Source of the DNA: Pseudomonadota bacterium
Lineage (GTDB): Bacteria; Pseudomonadota; Gammaproteobacteria; Acidithiobacillales; Acidithiobacillaceae
Direction: 5' to 3'
Length of the DNA stretch: 8,437 nucleotides
NCBI GenBank assembly: GCA_021818125.1
Contig: JAKAFG010000081.1
Location: 1 to 8,437 of the forward strand
Under the pieces are notes generated by a model. It was not told the origin of the DNA, made no database searches, and saw only the letters and a program-made list of their open reading frames with translations. This document shows positions 4,863-8,437 of this stretch, one piece after another. The number at the start of each line of letters is the position of its first letter. Position 1 is the first letter of the stretch. A program made the translations under genes and the position numbers.

Positions 4863-5696
4863 ATGGCGGACGGGAAAACAGGGCGGAAACGGCGGGGGGC
4901 GATCGATGCGGAGGCACCGATTCCGGTCGTGCCCGGGCAGGGGGAGTTGTTCGTGGAGATGCCAGCGGAAACGGTCACAGCGACGGCTGCGGCACCCGCT
5001 CCGGTCGAGCCGGAAGCCGCGGGCTCGCCCCCTGATGTGCCGTCCGCAGGACAAGGGCTGTTATCCGCAGCAGAAGCCACTCCCAAAAAGCGCCGGACGG
5101 CCTCGGAGGGCGAAAGAAAGCATCTCACCCTCCTGGAGGTGGATCGCCTGCTGGCGGCCACGAAAGACAACCCCCGGACCGGCCTGCGCGACCGCTGCCT
5201 GATCCTCCTGATGTTCCGTCACGGATTGCGGGTGACGGAGGCCTGTGACATGCGTCTGGATCAGGTCGATCTGGAGAGCAAGATTCTCCAGGTGCAGCGC
5301 CTCAAGGGCGGGCTGTCCACCACCCAGCCACTGCGGACGGAGGAGATCCGCCTGCTGAAAGGCTGGATGGCCGAGCGGGAGCGCTGGCTGCGGCAGTGGC
5401 GCAAGAAAGAAGGCGGCACTGGGGCCGCCCTGGATCGTCATGCGCTGTTTCTGAGTACCCGGGGGACGGTGCTGTCGCGCAAGACCTTCTGGGCGCTGCT
5501 GCGCCGCTATGGGGAGCTGGCGGGGCTGACCCTGCCACCCCATCCCCACATGCTCCGGCACGCCTGCGGCTTTGCCCTGGCCGACCAGGGCGCCGATACC
5601 CGGCTCATTCAGGACTACCTGGGGCACCGCAACATCCAGCATACGGTGCGCTACACGGCCACTAACCCGGTGCGCTTCGAGAAACTGTGGCGGTGA
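4863..5696 (+). CDS. FimB/FimE-like tyrosine recombinase with extra N-terminal segment
   Basis: A tyrosine recombinase of 277 aa. Catalytic residues visible: Arg123 (HGLRVTE), Lys148 (RLKGG), His229 and Arg232 (HPHMLRHACGFALA), His255 (DYLGHRNIQHTVRY) and the nucleophile Tyr264. The sequence around HMLRHACG and LGHRNIQHTVRYTA closely resembles the fimbrial phase-switch recombinases FimB/FimE, whose whole length (about 200 aa) matches residues 84-277 here. The first 80 or so residues are Ala/Pro/Gly-rich and probably disordered, an addition not typical of FimB. Start chosen: ATG 4863 with GGTGGAG 10 nt upstream; an internal ATG at 4959 would give a shorter form. Likely role: plasmid dimer resolution or DNA inversion at a nearby site, for which 4716-4762 is the candidate. 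Confidence 0.9.
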   Translation: MADGKTGRKRRGAIDAEAPIPVVPGQGELFVEMPAETVTATAAAPAPVEPEAAGSPPDVPSAGQGLLSAAEATPKKRRTASEGERKHLTLLEVDRLLAATKDNPRTGLRDRCLILLMFRHGLRVTEACDMRLDQVDLESKILQVQRLKGGLSTTQPLRTEEIRLLKGWMAERERWLRQWRKKEGGTGAALDRHALFLSTRGTVLSRKTFWALLRRYGELAGLTLPPHPHMLRHACGFALADQGADTRLIQDYLGHRNIQHTVRYTATNPVRFEKLWR

Positions 5697-5760
5697 TCGC
5701 TGTTGATTTGTTGAATGGTTCGTACTACAAGAAAGACAACACATCATACACGGTAATAAT

Positions 5761-6174
5761 ATGGCAAAAGTTAACCTGTCAGAGGCTGCTGGCTTGGTCA
5801 ATGTGGCCAGATCAACACTCTACTCTTATATAAGATCAGGAAAGTTAAGCGTTGATAAAGATCACCTTGGAAAGCCACAGATAGACACATCTGAACTGAT
5901 CAGGGTCTTCGGCGTCTTGCAAGACAACGATAAAGACAACAAAAAAGACACAGAAATAACACCGGATACGGTGACAATACAGAGTGAAAACGCGGCGTTG
6001 CGCGCAGAAAATGAAGTGCTTCGTGAAATGCTGAGGATTCGCGAAGAGCAACTTCGTGAACATCAAGAGCAAGAGTCATGGCTCAGGCAACGCCTGGACT
6101 CATTGGAGGCTAGGTTGTTACCTGGCTCAAGCGCCAAGTCATGGTGGTCAAGAATTTTTGGTTCTAAGGGGTAG
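5761..6174 (+). CDS. HTH plus coiled-coil DNA-binding protein linked to replication or entry exclusion
   Basis: A 137-aa protein. Residues about 5-30 (LSEAAGLVNVARSTLYSYIR) form a MerR-like helix-turn-helix, followed by a wing (SGKLSVDKDHLGKPQIDTSELIRVFG). A hydrophilic linker with repeated Asp/Lys follows, then a long coiled coil at about 73-118 (ENAALRAENEVLREML). The C-terminus is short and Trp-rich (SWWSRIFGSKG). This layout is shared by proteins annotated as plasmid replication DNA-binding protein or entry exclusion protein 1 on small theta-replicating plasmids, often beside a Rep gene, as here. Its exact role is not settled. Start ATG 5761; only a weak GGTAATAAT precedes it. The gene is visibly AT-richer than the recombinase before it. 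Confidence 0.75.
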   Translation: MAKVNLSEAAGLVNVARSTLYSYIRSGKLSVDKDHLGKPQIDTSELIRVFGVLQDNDKDNKKDTEITPDTVTIQSENAALRAENEVLREMLRIREEQLREHQEQESWLRQRLDSLEARLLPGSSAKSWWSRIFGSKG

Positions 6175-6221
6175 GCTGAATGGTGGTGGCGCTTCCCTTT
6201 GCTCTGGATCAGGCGCAAAAT

Positions 6222-6246
6222 GATAAACACGTTTAACATGTTTATC
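6222..6246 (+). promoter_or_regulatory. Operator-like inverted repeat of the second toxin-antitoxin operon
   Basis: GATAAACA (6222-6229) and TGTTTATC (6239-6246) form a perfect 8-bp inverted repeat with a 9-bp spacer, ending 11 bp before the antitoxin ATG. This fits an autoregulatory operator for a ribbon-helix-helix antitoxin. Confidence 0.65.
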
Positions 6247-6257
6247 GCGAGGTTATT

Positions 6258-6476
6258 ATGATTGGGGTTCGTCTGTCCAGCGACATCGAGAAGCGTCTAG
6301 ATGCGTTGGCAAAAGCGACAGGACGCACGAAGACCTATTACGTCCGCGAGGCTATTTTGGAGCATCTGGATGATATGGAGGACGCTTATTTGGCCGAAGC
6401 AACCCTGGAGCGTGTCCGGCGCGGGGATGAGCGCGTATTAAGCAGCGAGGAATTCTGGCGTGGTCTGGAGGATTGA
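6258..6476 (+). CDS. RelB-like ribbon-helix-helix antitoxin
   Basis: A complete 72-aa antitoxin, starting at ATG 6258 with GAGG 5 nt upstream. Residues 1-35 (MIGVRLSSDIEKRLDALAKA, then GRTKTYYVREAILEHL) give a strand-helix-helix DNA-binding domain. The acidic remainder (EDAYLAEATLERVRRGDERV) is the toxin-binding tail. It is of a different subfamily from the DinJ-like antitoxin at 4277-4573. The stop overlaps the toxin start by 17 nt, so the two are translationally coupled. Expected role: block the toxin and, as antitoxin or complex, repress the operon at 6222-6246. Confidence 0.88.
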   Translation: MIGVRLSSDIEKRLDALAKATGRTKTYYVREAILEHLDDMEDAYLAEATLERVRRGDERVLSSEEFWRGLED

Positions 6477-6729
6477 GTACGCGGAGTCTGTTCAGAAAGA
6501 CGTGCGAAAGCTTGATGCACAAGAGCGTAAACGCATCCGAGACTTTATCGAGGTTAAAGTGGCCCTCCTGGATGATCCCCGCAGTTTGGGTAAACCGCTT
6601 TCTGGAGGTCTCAGCGGTCTCTGGCGTTACCGAGTAGGAAGCTACCGTGTTATTGCGAATATTGAGGATCGTGATGTGCGCATTCTCGTCGTGAAAATCG
6701 CCCACCGGAAAGAGGTTTATCGTCAGTGA
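6460..6729 (+). CDS. RelE/ParE-superfamily toxin
   Basis: A complete 89-aa toxin. The start is GTG 6460, inside the antitoxin gene, with GAGG 9 nt upstream. The order of elements fits the RelE fold: first strand (WRIEYAESVQKDVRKL), helical pair (QERKRIRDFIEVKVA), then LGKPLSGGLSGLWRYRVGSYRVIANI and a last strand with a basic end (ILVVKIAHRKEVYRQ). Arg56, Arg58, Arg63 and His82-Arg83 match the basic residues that contact RNA in ribosome-dependent mRNA interferases; a gyrase-targeting ParE activity cannot be excluded. With the antitoxin it would stabilise the plasmid by post-segregational killing. The rep leader follows. Confidence 0.88.
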   Translation: MVWRIEYAESVQKDVRKLDAQERKRIRDFIEVKVALLDDPRSLGKPLSGGLSGLWRYRVGSYRVIANIEDRDVRILVVKIAHRKEVYRQ

Positions 6730-6994
6730 GTGGTCACCTGCGTCCAGATCGCCATTTTGGCACTGATCTTGCCGAATAGCGGCTTTCTGGCGTAGTCTCA
6801 GAGGATTAACAACAGCCCAAAGGCATTACCCATGATAGAAATGGTAATGCCCCGTAACCTGGACGTCTGGGGAGACAAAGGTATACGGGGCATCGAATCC
6901 GAGGGACCGGACAGGTCCAGTATAGCCCCCCTTGGCTATGCAATCAAAGCCTGTCCGGTCCCCATGCAGAGCATGAGCGCGATCGGAGGCTTTG
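6730..6994 (+). promoter_or_regulatory. Structured rep leader (probable copy-number control region)
   Basis: Three consecutive stem-loops lie before rep. (1) GGCATTACC 6822-6830 with GGTAATGCC 6843-6851. (2) CCCCGTA 6850-6856 with TACGGGG 6884-6890, enclosing a small GTCT/AGAC hairpin at 6865-6876. (3) GGGACCGGACAGG 6903-6915 with CCTGTCCGGTCCC 6950-6962, enclosing ATAGCC/GGCTAT at 6922-6939. Stems 1 and 2 share bases 6850-6851 and compete. ColE2-type rep genes are controlled by an antisense RNA acting on the leader, so this is the expected place for it. No clear promoter on either strand was identified. Confidence 0.6.
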
Positions 6995-7008
6995 ATGGCC
7001 GCGATTGA
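6832..7008 (+). CDS. Possible 58-codon leader ORF overlapping the rep start
   Basis: From ATG 6832 a frame stays open through all the stem-loops to TGA 7006-7008, 14 nt past the first base of rep. AAAGG lies 8 nt before the ATG and would be partly hidden in stem 1. The product (starting MIEMVMPRNLDVWGDKGIRG) has no recognisable family. Leader peptides that overlap rep and couple its translation are known from other antisense-controlled plasmids (for example RepB/TapA-type leaders of IncFII). Here this is an inference; the frame may be open by chance because of the constrained stems. Confidence 0.35.
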   Translation: MIEMVMPRNLDVWGDKGIRGIESEGPDRSSIAPLGYAIKACPVPMQSMSAIGGFDGRD

Positions 7009-7999
7009 TGCCCTTTCCCTCTTTGCCGAACACCTGCCCCGCAAGCCGTATTGCACGGATGATCTGACCGCAGGGCTGCAAATCCGCCCCCTGAAAACCG
7101 CCCTGCAACGCGCTTATATCCAGCCCAATGGTCCGGGGATGGTGTGGGTAATGGTCTATGACGTGGACCGCGCCTGCATTGACCCGCAAGACTGGTGGCC
7201 GGTCTGGGAAACCGCTGGGCTGCCTCTCCCCAACATGGCGGTTATGAACCGTCGGACGAAACGTGGCCACCTGATCTATCTGCTGGAGGCAGGGGTCTGC
7301 CGGACCGAACTCGCACACCTCAAGCCCCTGCGGTATATCGCCAGTATTGAGCGGGCCTATACCGCCGCCCTTGACGCTGACCCCGGCTATGCAGGCCTCA
7401 TCTGCAAAAACCCTTTCAACGACCGCTGGCTGGTTTGGGAGATACACGGCAACCCATACACGCTGGGCGAGCTGGGCGACTATGTGGATTTGACCGCTAA
7501 GGCGGTTTCCTTGCCCTCTGACGCATCCGAGAGCTTCGGGCTGGGCCGTAACGTCACCATGTTCCATACTGGCCGTAAATGGGCTTACAGGGCCGTTAGA
7601 GAGCATTGGGCACCCAATGGGCTTGGTAGATGGTCAGAAGCCGTCCTGGAGCGATTACAGGCCATCAATGGCGAGTTCCCGCAGCCCTTGCCCTTTGCCG
7701 AAGTGAAAGCCACAGCCAAGAGCATCAGCGGGTGGACCTGGCGGCGGATGACACCCGCAGGCCTGCAAGACCTCATCGAGCGGACCCATACGCCGGAGCA
7801 GCAGGCGGAAAGGGGCCGGAGGGCCACCAATCAGGCTGAGGCTGGCGTAGCCAGTGGGCAGGCCCGCAGGCAGTCCAGCGAGCAGGACAGGGCCACGGCA
7901 AGGCTTATGCGGGCGCAAGGCTATACGCAGCAGGCAATAGCCGTGGTTCTGGGCGTGCATCGGAATACCGTCTCCTCATGGTTAAGCGATGCACAGTGA
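6995..7999 (+). CDS. rep: ColE2-family plasmid replication initiation protein (Rep) with PriCT domain
   Basis: A 334-aa Rep, starting at ATG 6995 with GGAGG 5 nt upstream. The N-terminal half carries the marks of the ColE2-type replicase family: YIQPNGPG, VYDVDR (about 55-59), RGHLIYLL (about 90-97) and DPGYAGLICKNP (about 129-140). Proteins of this family bind the origin and synthesise a short primer RNA for DNA polymerase I. FGLGRN...FHTGRKWAYR (about 181-199) and FAEVKATAKSISGWTW (about 234-249) fit the PriCT-1 domain. A C-terminal helix-turn-helix (QGYTQQAIAVVLGVHRNTVSSWL, about 308-330, broken here by its central Ile-Ala) should recognise the origin. The candidate origin begins about 10 bp after the stop, the position known for ColE2. 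Confidence 0.92.
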   Translation: MAAIDALSLFAEHLPRKPYCTDDLTAGLQIRPLKTALQRAYIQPNGPGMVWVMVYDVDRACIDPQDWWPVWETAGLPLPNMAVMNRRTKRGHLIYLLEAGVCRTELAHLKPLRYIASIERAYTAALDADPGYAGLICKNPFNDRWLVWEIHGNPYTLGELGDYVDLTAKAVSLPSDASESFGLGRNVTMFHTGRKWAYRAVREHWAPNGLGRWSEAVLERLQAINGEFPQPLPFAEVKATAKSISGWTWRRMTPAGLQDLIERTHTPEQQAERGRRATNQAEAGVASGQARRQSSEQDRATARLMRAQGYTQQAIAVVLGVHRNTVSSWLSDAQ

Positions 8000-8000
8000 A

Positions 8001-8050
8001 CGGCCTATATCAGATAATAGCCCTGTGGCTGGCTGCAGGGCTGGGGGCCT
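8001..8050 (+). other. Candidate ColE2-type origin of replication
   Basis: Ten bases after the rep stop lies ATCAGATAATAGCCC (8009-8023). From memory the ColE2/ColE3 origins contain a very similar TATCAGATAACAGC element directly after rep. An inverted repeat AGCCCTG (8019-8025) and CAGGGCT (8036-8042) overlaps it. Position and resemblance agree, but the match was made by eye. Confidence 0.6.
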
Positions 8051-8352
8051 AGCACGGCTTGTCTTAGTAGGTGGAAAGAAATAAGCGCTTTAGCGGAAGG
8101 AAGTGTGGGAGAAAAGCGAGGAGTGGCGGGCGATTTGCTTGCAAATCGTTCGACGCTACCGCAACCAAGGGAGCGCAGGCGACCGCGGAGTGTCTGCTAC
8201 AGAGTGCGGAAAGTGTGCCTTGCACGGGCTGGGTGAGGGGTCTGGGGAGAGGGTGCGCGTGCCGCTTTTTTGGGCTTGGGGGCTTTCCATATCTCGGTCA
8301 TGGCCTTGTCGGCATTGCCCACAGGATGCCCCACGGATTTTGGGGATAACCG
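8051..8352. other. Non-coding region with dyads, possible transfer-origin region
   Basis: A perfect dyad CGATTTGC-TT-GCAAATCG lies at 8131-8148. AAAGTGTGCCTT (8210-8221) resembles the nick region of RSF1010-type oriT with two or three mismatches. On the minus strand CATCCTGT (8321-8328) fits the YATCCTG|Y nick pattern of IncP-type oriT, next to CCCC/GGGG arms. The two nick candidates belong to different relaxase families, so at most one is real. A long frame on the plus strand here has no ribosome site and looks accidental. Confidence 0.35.
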
Positions 8353-8437
8353 TCAGTCTTCGGGGTGGGTGTACATGGTGTCCAATGCGCTTTCACCAGA
8401 GTTGCCCTCGGTGTCGATCCAGACGACCTGGTGGCCT
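8353..8437 (-). CDS. C-terminus of an unidentified gene running in from the right edge
   Basis: On the minus strand a frame open from the window edge reads 27 codons (ending SALDTMYTHPED) to TGA at 8353-8355. The composition looks like real protein, with VVWIDTEGNSGE near the start of the visible part, but the family is not recognisable from so little. After the stop the same frame remains open for 51 further codons, to TAG at 8197-8199, so the TGA may be a premature stop. It converges with rep. Confidence 0.45.
   Translation of the reverse strand, partial: GHQVVWIDTEGNSGESALDTMYTHPED

Noticed and set aside
5061..5801. Minus-strand frame of 246 codons opposite the recombinase
   Set aside because: It is the antisense shadow of a gene with all catalytic residues of a tyrosine recombinase; its Gln/His/Pro-rich composition is typical of such shadows.
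6944..7606. Minus-strand frame of 220 codons opposite rep
   Set aside because: Antisense shadow of a well-supported Rep gene, with no ribosome site or recognisable domain.
8071..8349. Plus-strand frame of 92 codons after the origin
   Set aside because: No ribosome site, odd composition rich in Cys, Gly and Arg, and it spans several dyads and the tail of the opposite-strand frame; probably accidental.

Overview
The window looks like part of a mobilizable or conjugative plasmid, or a plasmid-derived island, of a Gram-negative proteobacterium. The evidence is a relaxase-type protein with an LPD7 domain, a ColE2-family replication protein with a candidate origin directly downstream, a replicon-associated helix-turn-helix protein, two type II toxin-antitoxin loci (one broken), a FimB-like tyrosine recombinase and a type IV pilin. 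The mixture recalls plasmids of Acidithiobacillus or other beta/gammaproteobacteria, but the host cannot be fixed from this sequence alone. Base composition is patchy: the recombinase and rep genes look GC-rich, while the pilin promoter region and the HTH gene at 5761-6174 look AT-richer. This suggests a mosaic.

Layout. 1-1236 (+): C-terminal part of a large relaxase-like protein, cut by the window edge. 1237-1506: non-coding, with inverted repeats and three copies of TGCCCAAG. 1507-3001 (-): a small hypothetical protein, a multi-pass membrane protein with a TTG start, and a type IVa pilin, transcribed right to left. 3002-3323: a regulatory region with a near-consensus sigma-54 promoter for the pilin, a stem-loop at the predicted 5' end of the mRNA, and three 20-bp dyads of the form TTCATCGT-N4-ACGATGAA placed 130-203 bp upstream of the predicted start. 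3324-3857 (+): an unusual protein with an N-terminal HTH and C-terminal Sel1-like repeats. 3873-4573 (-): a coiled-coil protein, a 17-codon remnant of a RelE-family toxin, and its intact RelB/DinJ antitoxin with a palindromic operator.

4625-4862: non-coding, with a striking pair of overlapping, mutually exclusive inverted repeats. 4863-5696 (+): FimB/FimE-like tyrosine recombinase with an extra low-complexity N-terminus. 5761-6174 (+): HTH plus coiled-coil protein of the kind linked to small replicons. 6258-6729 (+): complete RHH antitoxin/RelE-like toxin pair with operator. 6730-6994: rep leader with three consecutive stem-loops and a 58-codon leader ORF that overlaps the rep start. 6995-7999 (+): ColE2-type Rep. 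8000-8352: a candidate ColE2-like origin and further dyads, possibly a transfer-origin region. 8353-8437 (-): the C-terminus of an unidentified gene.

How the parts fit: Rep, its structured leader, the HTH protein and the downstream origin would form the replication and copy-number module. The recombinase and the toxin-antitoxin pair would serve stability, and the relaxase transfer. The pilin, membrane protein and HTH-Sel1 regulator form a cargo module that may change the host's type IV pili under sigma-54 control. This last module is the most unusual part of the window.
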